From assembly GCA_002633005.1 (NCBI GenBank), contig NMRA01000431.1:338956-391971 (forward strand): a stretch of 53,016 nt of DNA, in the 5' to 3' direction. The notes under the pieces were generated by a model. The model saw only the letters and a list, made by a program, of their open reading frames with translations, made no database searches and was not told where the DNA came from. Shown here in pieces: positions 36,101 through 44,507 of this stretch. Both the position numbers and the translations under genes were made by a program. Source of the DNA: Phoronis australis. Lineage: Eukaryota > Phoronida > Phoronidae. Every line of letters starts with the position of its first letter. The first letter of the stretch is position 1.

Positions 36101-39100
36101 AGTCGGTCGTAATGTGGTGGTATCTTCAGTGTTACCGATAGCCATGCATTGGTCGAGGACTCGGACCACGAGTAGCGGACACAATTTCGAAACCGATTCT
36201 ACGACAACAATCTGCAGACACTCGTGTACAAATGGTCTTGGCTTCTGACGACGATGACTGTTGACGCCGGCCAACAATTTAATATCGTCCGGAAGGTTGC
36301 AAATCATCGGCCAATTACCTGTCAATATCATCAAAAACATCGCCCCCAATGATTTGCCAACCCCCCGTGTTTGAGAAATTCGACAGATGTTGGAAATTTT
36401 TTGCTTAGTCGGTCGGCACTCCGAATTTGATTTTTGATACTTTTAGCCCGATTCGACAGGGCAACCGAAATTTATTTTCTTTGAATTGTGTACCGAATCT
36501 GATTACTCACTTTCGACGACAACACCAGATCGACTCCATCGATAATCTTCCGATCAGCACCCGACCATTATGACCCGGAGTTGCCCTTTTTTTCGCCCGT
36601 AAGCTTGTTGAAAGGGTGACCTCTATGCAACAGGTTGCAGGGTATTAGTTCCCGATGTAAGGCCCGCTTACAATGCTCAGCCGTCGGCGTCGCTTTGAAT
36701 ATCGTTGGAACGACGGCCCAGGTTAGCGCTTTTTGGAAGTGCTCAAGTGACCAAGAACACACCGTTGAAATGTGCTTGGACTGGTTTCAATTTTGTACAC
36801 GGACTGTTTGCAATCTTACTCGTCATTCTATTAGCATGTCAGCGAACTGGTCTAACGGCTGTCACATTACCAAAAAATATAAGGGAGTGCTAGTGTTGCA
36901 CCTCTCCTTCAGGTCTACGTGCAAGTATCATTTCCACCTGTAGCAAAATGTGCGACTAAACGGGCACGTGCAGGGCAACCTTTGAAGTTTCAACAATTAA
37001 GTCTACCGATGTCTAGCTAAAACCTAGAACATCTACATGTGCTACTGACGCAAGCATGAGAGTTTATCAATCAATCACCTATTGGGAAAGCAGCATTGTC
37101 GTCAACTTTGAAAACTTCATTTTCCTGCTCTTGATCCGTATTAAACCGTTTCCATTGTTTACGTGCCTGTTGTGCATCATCTTCCAGCTCTTTTAGACGG
37201 CGCAGGGTTTGTCTACCGTTGGAAATGTTGTCGGTCTGGAAACAAGCAAAGCCAGCTGTTTCATAATGATCGCAGGATAATGACAAGGTGATCATTCTCA
37301 ATACACAAATCTTAAGCACATCAAGACGTTATCTCAGCCAACACGTTGTCAGTAACATTACAACTCGCGCTGCTTCAACTATTGCTACCAGTTTCATTGT
37401 TTTTATTCCAGGTTCTCGTGCAGCATATGTGAGGAGTACAAGCTGAATCCAATGAAACAGTTATGAGAAGATGGCGTTGCTTTCACAGCAATCGTCTTCC
37501 ACATAGGAACCGACCAGTAACGACAATAGGCACCCTGTTTTCGATCATGAGTGCTTCACTTGGTTCGAGGTGTGACACATATCACACATTTTTGAAAAAC
37601 CAATTTTGAGCATCTTTTAAGAAAAAAGAAACTTATTTATTGTCATAAATCTGCTGTCATTGGAAATAATTAACATAATTACACGTCATATAGTTAAGGG
37701 ATTCGTCTTCTTCTTACCGTATGGTAACATAAACGCAATCGATAAGATCTGAAAAGACTCAATTGTTTGCTTATAAATGAAAACGGCCCATGGTGAGAAT
37801 GTAGAAATAGGCTATATTTGGGATGTTGTTTTGGTTTCTTTTACGTTTGACCTTGGAAAACACGTAACGTACAAACAGCTTGTTGATTTTTGATGTGTTG
37901 CTGGCGATTTGGAATATAAACTCTACCTTAGGCTTTGTAAAGGTTAAAATTTACCCCCCCTCCCGGGCAGGACAACAGCTTTGTCCTATCACAGCTTTTT
38001 GGGAAATGTGAGTCACGATACTTCTTCACAAAACTGTGACTTGCATGTTGTGTAAAGCATATGGTAGGATGGGGTTAGTACATATAGGTCTGTTGCTTAG
38101 TCTATTGACAGAGACAGTAAGTCTATCGATAGAGCTTAGTATGCCTTTCAAAAGGGCCGTCTCAGATTACACGGCGATAGAACTTTCCTTTGCCATGGAG
38201 ATACGAAAGCGCGTAACCTAGTTTTGGAAATTTGGCACATTTTCGTGGCTCTCATGATGCCGGGAAGGCGAAGAGTTTCAGATCACACATCCATGGGTAT
38301 TTGACCAGTTTATCAAAATTTTTCACGTCGGAGTTGCAGCCCACAGTACAGCAGTGCAACACTCCGTTGGCATTGGAAGGACGAATAGAATAATGCAACG
38401 GAGAAAATCTTGCGAAGAATCCGCCAACAACAAAGAACATGTAACTCCAGTGACACGAAAACGAGGCAACAAATGTGTCTGACGGATCGTCACGGCTTTG
38501 TGGGTAAATACAGCGACATTCGAGTGTCGCTGTGTAATCCGGGACAGCCCTACAAGCAGACCTCTTGGTTGATCTCCGCCGTTTCGATATTCGCAAAGGT
38601 TGCTGGAGATTACCCAGGTACACGCCTGTGTAAGGTGTTGCGTTTGGGTGTAGTAATCAGATCGACCAATAGGATGTCAGTTATCTTCAAATGAGGTTAT
38701 AAGCTGTGACTATCACTTGCAGACTTAGTAGCCGGGCAAATTGGACATATTATGTGTTGAGCCAAGATTGAGGAATTTTTCAACGGGTGGGGCCAAATTT
38801 GGGAACTGGTTACACAACCGTCCGGAACAACTATTCCCTGTATGTGCAGTAATATACAGAATATCATTTTCCCTCAATTTACTTAATGACTTGTAATTGT
38901 ATGTTTTTTCATGTTCACACTGCTTTCCATGGTGGCCCTCTAGTTTGAAAGCGTATTATCTTTTTCCAAGTTTAGAGTTCTAACTTTATTTTCATTTTCC
39001 GAACTTGTGTCACCTATACTTTAACTAATCTGAATGTTTACGAAGCATGCGCACTTGATGAACATGGTAATGGAACATATTTGCTAATATTTTTACTGTG

Positions 39101-41651
39101 TGTCATTTGTCCAACACTGGTGTGTCGAGAGATATGCAGAGAACTGTATCCTCGATCAGTGCTCGATTTGGTGGCCTGCAGGTGACCAATGCGATTTCAC
39201 ATTGTGTTGACGACCCAGGAAAAATCCCAAGTCGGCAGGAAGTCGCTACAGCGAGTATCAAAGTCAGACAATAATTCACCCGAAATTCATTTCAGAGTTT
39301 TAGTGAATCCCTAACTTTAAATTACTAACACATTTCCTTTATTTAATACCGTTGGTTCACAATTATTCCGTTTATTTATTAAAATTGGCGCATTTGACAC
39401 TCTCAGCAGTCTGCACACATCAAACGAGCTTAAATTACAACAGGAAATTAACAGACTCAAGTCGGAATTGCTCGGCAAAAATCGAGCTACGAAACACGAC
39501 CCGCCAGCGTATGCGATCGCCTGCGTTCCTCGTTGGCAAGAGGAACTGCCGCTACATAAAATTACAGAATGATGTCAAACTAAACATGAGACATTAGGTG
39601 CGGGTAAAATGGCATGAAATAAGTAGGGGGCTATAGCCCCCCAACCCCATATGGTGCGCCACCCATGTATAGGTGACTTTCCATTAACCTGTATTAATTT
39701 TTTTTTTTTTTACCAACAAACTCTCAAGAGGGGGTGGGAAACTAATTGCTGGCGACAATAACCCCAACTGACGGATATCACGTCTATCTGACTACCGTTT
39801 TCGCCACTGGAAAACTGTGATAGCGTTTCCGGTATCCTAGTAATACTGATGAATGATAGACGGTAAATATCCTCTCCTCCCTTCTTTAATGGTAGAACAG
39901 AACCAAGTACGTGCATTATTCACCGTACCAGACGATGACCTCGGCGGCAGTACTGAGTAGAAGGTACTTTATATCTACATGCATAGCGTACGCATTGTAC
40001 ATGTAAGACGCTAACAATAATGGATTATACATATGTTGTCCGCACCGTGTCGAGCGTTTGCAGTCCGTGATTGATTCGAAACATTGCAAGGTTATCAGCG
40101 ATGCATGCGACTCATTTCAGTTATCAAAACCTGGTTTAGTCTGTTGTTTCCTGGTTAGGCTATTCTTGTTCGAAAACAGGATACGGATGTACGCTTTGTA
40201 TTTATGATGTTGTAGAAATCGTATTGTAGTTTGGCTAATAAAACCAGACATCAAGGAAACCACTTGGTGTAAATATGTGTGCGCCCTCTGTAGCGTCATG
40301 TTAAACTATGCCATTCGTGTGTTCATTAAATTGATTTTATTCTTTATTGAAACTAAACAATCCACTGCGGTTGTAAGTGATATCTCCGTGGTAACAGTCC
40401 ATCAAACTGTCTTCAGATATCGTTTTAAGCAAATTTGTGTATTTGGTTAAGTTTTCCGCCAGTTTGTGCACTCTCCTTTTTTAAAGAAAATATTGTTTGA
40501 CTAAATATGAGACTGGACACACAGAATGGCGCCAATTAGTTTACGACACTGAGTCCTTTGTTTTGCGCGCAGCCTGTTCTACAAGCATTAAAGGCTGCCG
40601 TGAACAATTCGTATGTTGTTCCTATACTCAAATAATTGCTGGCGGTTGATTGTTTTGGCAGGAAAACCATTGATACAAGTGGTCAGCAAACAGTTTTTCA
40701 AACAAATCTTGCAATACCTCATGTGCAGACGTTATTAAGGACTTGCGTGTTTTCGAATTTCCACGTTTTGCCCTAGTAAATGTTAAACGACACTAAGTAC
40801 ATTTTGAAAGTTATCTATAAAACGAAATCAAGATGATAGATTACAAATTTAAGCAAGCATTGAATTCATAGACAAGTGCTATGCACATGCGTGAACAGCA
40901 AACTCTTCTACGCGTTTATGAAGCAGACAATGTAAAATAACTGTTTACAGAACGTAGTGATCAGACTCGATTACTGAATGCTTGTTCTCAGCAGCGTGCT
41001 GCAAGCTTGCAACAGGCTGTGGACTTTAGACTGTTAAGCTTTAGTGTGGATACTCTACCAAGTTGCGAACATTAAAAACACGTGTACAATGCAACTTACG
41101 CCAATAAAAATAACGTGCAAGCGAAGGTGAACTGCGCCACACAAAGAGTTCAATTTTCATTTGATGCATTAAGCTTACTTGCCGTACGAACAATTCAACA
41201 TATTGGTACATTTTTACTAACGTCGTTACCTGAGTGGCAATTATAGAGGATCTTTCTTGTTTGATGGTCTAAACTAGATACAGTTTACGTGAAGTGTACA
41301 CACCATGTCGCGTGACAGGGGCCAATCGCAATAATTAATGTTTTGTCAGAAAAACGGCCACAATCCAAGGCTAAATTTTGTAGGTGTTTTTTTTTATAAA
41401 TTAAATAACAATGCAAAGACGTGTCATGACTGGGCTATAACTGTTCGATATCACTGACGATAGAGTAGCGAACTATTTCTTAGTAAAATAATCGAATTCA
41501 GATTTAACGTTTGAGTAGCCCAACGATTTGCATTAAACCAGAAAAGAAATATCATTATATAAAGTCACCCAACAGTACTTACCTTGAATGGAAAAGCTAG
41601 ACTCGAACTGCATAATCCGACACAATAAAGAAATATTAGTAATGTATTCAT
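21023..41651 (-). CDS. CRHBP: Corticotropin-releasing hormone-binding protein, complete 7-exon gene
   Basis: Secreted glycoprotein that, in the animals where it is studied, binds CRH/urocortin-type peptides outside the cell and limits receptor activation. The CDS is the join of seven minus-strand exons (41583-41651, 37079-37235, 29914-30071, 26605-26812, 23944-24122, 23336-23438, 21023-21159), 1011 nt, 336 residues plus stop; vertebrate proteins are about 322. All junctions have GT..AG introns and matching phases (0,1,0,1,0,1). Landmarks shared with vertebrate CRHBP from memory: DGW followed by G-E-x-F-P-S, CNVIS, NCS..IYPV, GDFV-LL-GTGL, VVRMVSSG, and a Cys four residues before the C-terminus. 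Mature Cys residues are 77, 98, 121, 158, 199, 221, 258, 285, 300, 332; the first four loops (21, 37, 22, 27 residues) match vertebrate spacing and the last is shorter. Sequons at N26, N220 and N295. Exons 1 and 2 rest on splice and phase logic rather than homology. Confidence 0.95.
22448..22489 (+). other. Polypurine, G-run tract in CRHBP intron 6
   Basis: Forty-two purine-rich bases (one C and two T) with four runs of four or five Gs (GGGGAGAGGGG...GGGG...GGGGG). On the CRHBP transcript this reads as C/T. A G-quadruplex on the plus strand is possible. Confidence 0.6.
23336..23438 (-). CDS. CRHBP: CRHBP exon 6: core of domain 2
   Basis: 103 nt encoding residues 258-291 plus one base. CAGGDFVQLLDGTGLSTSLM matches the vertebrate C.G.GDFVELLGGTGLDPSKM segment, and C258-C285 keeps the 27-residue loop. 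Acceptor CCTTTCCATTGCAG is strong; donor CCAA|GTAAGT is strong, phase 1. Intron 5 is only 505 bp, the shortest in the gene. The frame stays open into the upstream intron, so a naive ORF call overstates this exon. Confidence 0.95.
23944..24122 (-). CDS. CRHBP: CRHBP exon 5: first half of domain 2
   Basis: 179 nt encoding the end of codon 198 to residue 257. It opens with P-CNVIS (C199), as in vertebrates, followed by SGVYTL and INCSVAVIYPV with C221 inside an N-glycosylation sequon (N220-C-S) that vertebrates also have. C199-C221 is 22 residues, as in vertebrates. Acceptor TTATTTCAG and donor GAA|GTAAGT are both strong, phase 0. It begins with a split codon directly before Cys, exactly as exon 3 does. 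Confidence 0.95.
25279..25681. mobile_element. Foldback MITE in CRHBP intron 4
   Basis: 403 bp. Both ends read GGGCCCGGTCTC(C/T)AATCTTT inwards, and the inverted similarity continues for about 115 bp (ACTCGAAA, TTTGGCA, GCGAACT(C/T)AAGATAA, GCTCGA(G/A)TACA). The centre is rich in TCGAGT/ACTCGA. No protein is encoded. It lies antisense-neutral inside the intron between exons 4 and 5. Confidence 0.85.
26605..26812 (-). CDS. CRHBP: CRHBP exon 4: second half of domain 1
   Basis: 208 nt encoding residues 129-197 plus one base. This is the best-conserved part: FVDGWELQGEYFPSDEDH, then LPPEERFAERCG with C158, HQNAAVVQFR and RGQGFTI. These align with vertebrate FDGW..GE.FPS..DHPLP, SSQNVAMIFFRV and GNGFTL. 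The C121-C158 loop is 37 residues, identical to vertebrates. Donor CAAC|GTAAGT is strong, phase 1. The acceptor TTTATAG has a poor pyrimidine tract, and a 37-bp minisatellite starts 152 bp upstream, so splicing at this exon may be sensitive to the repeat. Confidence 0.95.
26964..27147 (+). repeat. Perfect 37-bp minisatellite, five copies, in CRHBP intron 3
   Basis: Unit begins GACTTGGTTCCTACATGCAC and ends CCAAGATTT, starting at 26964, 27001, 27038, 27075 and 27112. The copies are identical except at the very end of the last. Each unit can form a small hairpin (GACTTG with CAAGTC). It lies 152 bp upstream of the exon 4 acceptor, near likely branch-point distance. Confidence 0.97.
27580..28290 (+). 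pseudogene. Second LINE: APE-type endonuclease fragment, inside CRHBP intron 3
   Basis: Frame pieces spell LINE endonuclease motifs: IIENNVGILCITDTWL (equivalent to the TETWL block, with the catalytic Glu replaced by Asp), YRHPGG..FEEFLD, IFLGDFNV (Asp and Asn of the GDFN motif), LISDH near 28045-28062 (final SDH motif) and a linker with DTRAPLW near 28241-28262. The parts lie in different frames, with a deletion between the GDFN and SDH blocks. It is antisense to CRHBP. Confidence 0.8.
28296..28650. repeat. Unclassified repeat between the two parts of LINE 2
   Basis: Bounded by near-identical direct 16-mers CGCCAGTAATGTGAAC (28336-28351) and CGCCAGTCATGTGAAC (28634-28649); related words (TTCGC, GGTGGC, TTTTAGCC) recur inside. 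It splits the LINE and may be a small nonautonomous element, but no clean termini are visible. Confidence 0.4.
28797..29054 (+). pseudogene. Second LINE: reverse-transcriptase palm fragment
   Basis: Encodes PLDSIATNHDAIPHFYTDDN, where YTDD stands for the YADD catalytic box, followed by CISF, a spacer helix and ADNMHTWMANSVL, equivalent to the conserved I..WM..N.L block. It probably belongs to the same insertion as the endonuclease fragment, but the roughly 300 residues expected between are mostly lost or replaced by the repeat at 28296-28650. Confidence 0.75.
29211..29252 (+). repeat. GATAAT microsatellite in CRHBP intron 3
   Basis: AATAATAATGATAATGATAG and similar, six to seven imperfect copies. 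It follows the LINE 2 fragment after about 150 bp and may descend from its A-rich tail. Confidence 0.85.
29914..30071 (-). CDS. CRHBP: CRHBP exon 3: first half of disulfide domain 1
   Basis: 158 nt encoding the end of codon 76 to residue 128. It carries C77, C98 and C121: DCLHMETLEGDYVY matches the vertebrate RCLDMLSLQGQF region, and VDADC matches its SIDC. C77-C98 is 21 residues, as in vertebrates. Acceptor TTTTTCTTTAG is strong; donor AGC|GTACGT is acceptable, phase 0. Joining to exon 4 gives DCKQDAIVS-FVDGW, the same length as the vertebrate DC..FDGW segment, which supports the boundary. The position of a vertebrate Asp reported (from memory) to affect ligand binding is His79 here, so peptide specificity may differ. 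Confidence 0.93.
31975..32160 (+). repeat. Degenerate ACT/TTACTA-rich simple sequence in CRHBP intron 2
   Basis: Recurrent ACTACT, TTACTATT and CACTGT words over about 185 bp create a 71-codon frame rich in Leu that has no sign of being coding. Confidence 0.6.
34340..36003. repeat. Quasi-palindromic element remnants in CRHBP intron 2
   Basis: Dense short inverted repeats: TGCGATTGGTC at 34488-34498 pairs with GACCAATCGCA near 35868-35878, GGTTGTA(GTA)CGACCAGT near 34505-34523 pairs with ACTGGTCGTACAACC near 35984-35999, and a local palindrome GTAGGCG..CGCCTAC lies at 34661-34718. Words like GTTGTGCAAC and CAACTGAT repeat. The SINE (34930-35115) sits inside. Suggests the two arms of one old palindromic transposon. 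Confidence 0.45.
34930..35115 (-). mobile_element. tRNA-derived SINE in CRHBP intron 2
   Basis: On the minus strand an A box TGGTGCAGTGG (35102-35112) and a B box GAGTTCGAGTC (35060-35070), 42 bp apart as in a tRNA, are followed by a T-run, a body, a C-run (34958-34965) and a terminus CTAGATCCGCCACTG. The middle CTAACA resembles a Val-tRNA anticodon loop. Acceptor arms do not pair, so this is a SINE head and not a tRNA gene. The CAGTGGCGGATCTAG end recalls hAT-type termini. Confidence 0.75.
37079..37235 (-). CDS. CRHBP: CRHBP exon 2: charged N-terminal segment
   Basis: 157 nt encoding residues 24-75 plus the first base of codon 76. It is highly charged and probably helical (TLRRLKELEDD...ARKQWKR), then acidic (EQENEVFKVDD). 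Acceptor TTTCCAG is good. The donor ATAG|GTGATT is weak but gives phase 1, so the split codon G|AT joins exon 3 as Asp directly before its first Cys. The N-terminal region of vertebrate CRHBP before its first Cys is also charged and poorly conserved, and I see no residue-level match. It sits alone between two large introns (4347 and 7007 bp). The chief doubt is the donor site; the frame and location fit well. Confidence 0.75.
38154..38550 (-). mobile_element. TIR element copy 1 with THAP-like fragment (CRHBP intron 1)
   Basis: 397 bp bounded by inverted repeats of about 24 bp: GGGCCGTCTCAGATTACACG at the left and, on the other strand, GGGCTGTCCCGGATTACACA at the right. The inside matches copy 2 (43615-43975) over nearly its whole length, in the opposite orientation. 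It looks like a deletion derivative of a DNA transposon whose transposase began with a THAP domain, such as P-element or Kolobok types. No convincing target-site duplication is visible. Confidence 0.8.
38252..38373 (-). pseudogene. THAP-like zinc-finger N-terminus in TIR copy 1
   Basis: Starts MPTECC at 38373, then a frameshift, then VGCNSDVKNFDKLVKYPWM and FAFPAS before a stop. THAP domains begin M-P-x-x-C-x(2,4)-C with a following F.FP block, which fits; the later W, CxxH and AVPTIF parts are missing. Similarity to a named family is from pattern recognition only. Confidence 0.5.
41583..41651 (-). CDS. CRHBP: CRHBP exon 1: start codon and signal peptide
   Basis: Codes for 23 residues: MNTLLIF, a hydrophobic core with C10 and C14, then SSSLAFPFK. 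This is a textbook signal peptide, with likely cleavage after the small residues near position 19. The exon ends CAAG|GTAAGT, a perfect donor in phase 0. The ATG at 41649-41651 has G at -3 and is about 45-50 nt below the start site predicted from the TATA box, giving a short 5' UTR. There is no homology to check because signal peptides diverge. The assignment rests on the signal peptide, donor, phase fit with exon 2 and promoter elements directly upstream. Confidence 0.82.
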
Positions 41652-41720
41652 GACTGTAATAGTTCTTGTGGAAAAACCCTCTCTCCGCAACGTTCCTGCG
41701 AGAGCTAAGTGGAGTGAAAA

Positions 41721-41730
41721 GTTTTATATA
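41721..41730 (-). promoter_or_regulatory. CRHBP TATA box
   Basis: Minus-strand TATATAAAAC. Thirty bases downstream is about 41700, which predicts a 5' UTR of about 50 nt before the ATG at 41651. No canonical initiator stands out; the A at 41697 is the best pyrimidine-flanked candidate. Confidence 0.75.
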
Positions 41731-41763
41731 GCTCAACCGACTCAACCTCGTCCGCGTGCATAA

Positions 41764-41771
41764 AGACGTCA
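41764..41771 (-). promoter_or_regulatory. CRE-like site upstream of CRHBP
   Basis: Minus-strand TGACGTCT, one mismatch from the full palindromic CRE TGACGTCA, 34 bp above the TATA box. From established work, mammalian CRHBP promoters respond to cAMP through a CRE, so the same logic may hold here. Functional use is inference. Confidence 0.5.
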
Positions 41772-41778
41772 CTAACTA

Positions 41779-41788
41779 GTCACGTGAC
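41779..41788. promoter_or_regulatory. Palindromic CACGTG E-box next to the CRE
   Basis: GTCACGTGAC, a perfect 10-bp palindrome containing the E-box bound by bHLH-ZIP and bHLH-PAS factors. It is 7 bp from the CRE-like site and about 85 bp above the predicted start site. Confidence 0.45.
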
Positions 41789-41841
41789 AATGCCATTATG
41801 CTTGACCTAAACGTTGAGCAACGTCGACGCCCTTCGCACCG

Positions 41842-41875
41842 ATTGGAAGTCTTGTCTTTGGTCATTTAAATGACC
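41842..41875. promoter_or_regulatory. Distal promoter block: CCAAT box and GGTCA palindrome
   Basis: 41842-41846 is CCAAT on the minus strand, about 145 bp above the predicted start. 41860-41875 is the perfect palindrome GGTCATTTAAATGACC, an inverted pair of GGTCA nuclear-receptor-like half sites with a 6-bp spacer; TGACC recurs at 41803-41807. Whether these are bound is unknown. Confidence 0.3.
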
Positions 41876-43614
41876 CGCGACAGCAATTAACTGCTCTGCT
41901 GTCTGTAATGATGGTGCTTTCGTGAACGCACTAACATGAACGTGTCGAACAGCATGAGTCTCACCATTTGCGTTTCACAAAGCGAAGTGCTAAAGCCGTT
42001 GGCTATGCACTTTATTCAGCCCGCTGTCGAGAATCCCCACCACGTCACAGATTTTATAGAAACAGCAAAATTTACATCATCCAAGTTGATTCTTCAAGTG
42101 CACTAGATAAATGATAGAAACTGCAGTTAAATATGTGTCAATACTGTGGAAATTTACAGGCAAATGCGGATAGGTAAAACTGATCGGGGCGGAGAGGGTG
42201 GGAGAAATTCACAACGTACTGTATATGTCAAATAAAATAGACATTAAAACCACATGCCAATAAAACTTTGACATTTTTGTTTTGGTAATTGTCCAGTCCC
42301 TTCTAAAAAGACGTACGTGTCTTAGATTCAAGAACATTATTTCAAACGCAAGAAATCTGCAAATCACATACCGCATCCCTCCTTTGTTCATTTTCAGTTC
42401 TTTTGCGAATTCTTAGACATTAAAAGACATTTGTCAAAATGCCCCTGACCCCGTAATGCTTTAAAAAGGATACGGTACATGCCAAAAAACGTTGTAACGT
42501 AAGAAATGACGCATTTTTGGAGTAAAATTATTTGTTTGGCGCGCTTTTGAAAATTCAACATAATGCGAAAGTTCACGGATTCACAGCCAAACCTAGCTAT
42601 GGATACAGCAAACACGGAGCACTGTGACATTCAAACATTTCCAGAGAACCGCTTCGCGTAACTTTTTCGGTCTTAACTCAAACCAAAATCTGTCTTAACC
42701 GAAAACCGAAAATGCCACCTAGTACAGAGAAGGCTAAAGGCCGGATTTTGGTTTACATAACAAAAATATGTGACTGTTATCACAGTTAACTGTCGAGGAA
42801 CAAGTTTCGTTTGTATTTTTAAAATGTTTTACTATCTAATGGTCTCAAATTGAAGATCGCCTGCTTTTAATTTAGTGTGACTTACCGACAAATGTGATAT
42901 TTTTCGGCCATACCCAGGTCTTCTCCGACGAGATCCCTATTGTAATTATCAGTGGTTCCAAAATATTAAATACGAATACCAATTTTAAAAGCCACAATTA
43001 TTCGAGAGAACGTTCCCCAGGTCCAGTTTCTTGCGAGAAAAGCAATATCTCGCAAGACCTCGTAAAATCACACTCGTGAAAAGCACAAATGTTTCGGCAC
43101 TATGCAAGAGAGCTAACTCGACTATCCTAGTAAAATGATGGCCACTTAAATGATTAGCCGACGAGGCTAGAGTGTTGACTTGTGACATTGAATTCACTGC
43201 TTCCGTTCCACAAGTGCAGATTTTTCGCCGAAAGTGCAATGTCTACAGAAATCAATCCGGATTTCTCACATCGCCTAGCTTATTTTTGTGAATTCGTATC
43301 AAGTCGCAAAAGCGTAGTTAGTATGCTAAGCTAAACTCAACTTCGTAACTGAGAACTGAAATGCCAAATACGCACTTGACCCACGAGTTCTTGTGCCATC
43401 CCGAGTTTGGAAAAGCTTGCGATCCCGAGTTTGTTGTCATCAAATCAAGCCTGATTTCATTGCTTCATTTTCACTTTGTCAGTTGTGTTCATAATAGAAT
43501 CATCAGGGGAGACTCTTTGGGTACGGTTCCAGACAACCAGCGTTTTCACCGCAAAATAATTAAGTAATCCGTCAATTACGCATCGACATGTGGGTCTAGA
43601 GTGGACGCCGAATA

Positions 43615-43975
43615 GTACCGTTCCGGATTACACAGCGACACTCGAATCTCGCTATATCTACACACAATGCCGTAAAGATCCGTCAGGGACATTTGCTGCC
43701 TCGTTTTCGTGCCACTGGAGTTTCATATTGTTGTCTGATTTTTACAAGTTTTTCTCGGTTGCATTACTCTACTCGTCCTTCCTTACTACTGTGTTGTGGG
43801 ATGCAACTCCGACGTGAAAAAGTTTGACAGACTAGACAAATACCCATGTATGCGTGTCGCCTTCCCGACACCAGTGAGAGACACGAAAATGTGCCTGATT
43901 TTTAAAGCTAGGTCATGCGCTTTCTTATCCCCAGGACAAAGGAGAGTTCTATTGCCGTGTAATCCGGGACGGCCC
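43615..43975 (+). mobile_element. TIR element copy 2 with THAP-like fragment (upstream of CRHBP)
   Basis: 361 bp, the inverted counterpart of copy 1. Its left end is CCGGATTACACAGCGACACT (43622-43641) and its right end, on the other strand, GGGCCGTCCCGGATTACACG. Shared inner coding-like text includes VPDYTATLE and SFSCHW on the plus strand. It lies about 1.9 kb upstream of the CRHBP start site. Confidence 0.8.
43787..43940 (+). pseudogene. THAP-like zinc-finger fragment in TIR copy 2
   Basis: Reads YCVVGCNSDVKKFDRLDKYP, then VAFPTPVRDTKMCLIFKAR. This copy keeps the frame across the Cys pair that copy 1 has lost, but lacks the MPTE start because of a deletion of about 17 bp. The frame runs on to 44050 through the right terminal repeat. 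Confidence 0.5.
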
Positions 43976-44507
43976 CATTATCTGACCTCTCATATCTTTT
44001 CAGCTCTTGCCTTAGAGCCAGTGTTAGGAGTTTTTCAACAAGTGTCTTGAAATTTTACAGTAATAGTGACATTTGGTTTATATTTGTTCTGCAGTTTAAA
44101 TGAAAGTTTAGGTCCTACTAACACGTGAATTTACGCAATTTTCGAAAAACTAATCGTGTATTTAATTAAGTGTAGCATAGCAGTTGCAAAAATGTGTCCC
44201 AGTGTCTCTTGTTTACGGTAACAAACACTGCATGAGCAATATAACTAATTTTTACTGCCTGAAGAAATGAGTTTATTTCAATGTATATTGCTACACTCCA
44301 ACCAATGTACATTTCAAAGCTTCACAATAGATGCTTGTCCATTTTTATCTATCAGAAAACCCGTATCAGCAAAGTCCGTATAGTTGATCGTAGTAATTAG
44401 TTTGTTACATTTTTGTAAATGTCACTGCATCCTGAATTTTTACTGAAGAATGTGATCGTATCAAAAGTCCAATCAAAATATGAAGATGCATCATTTTGAA
44501 TGAACCA

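Noticed and set aside
39625-39660. GGGGGCTATAGCCCCC palindrome as a transposon terminus
   Set aside because: A short GC palindrome with no partner repeat or duplication nearby; no element can be bounded.
41533-41772. 79-codon minus-strand frame over the CRHBP first exon
   Set aside because: It is in another frame; the true start is the 23-codon signal-peptide exon ending in CAAG|GTAAGT.
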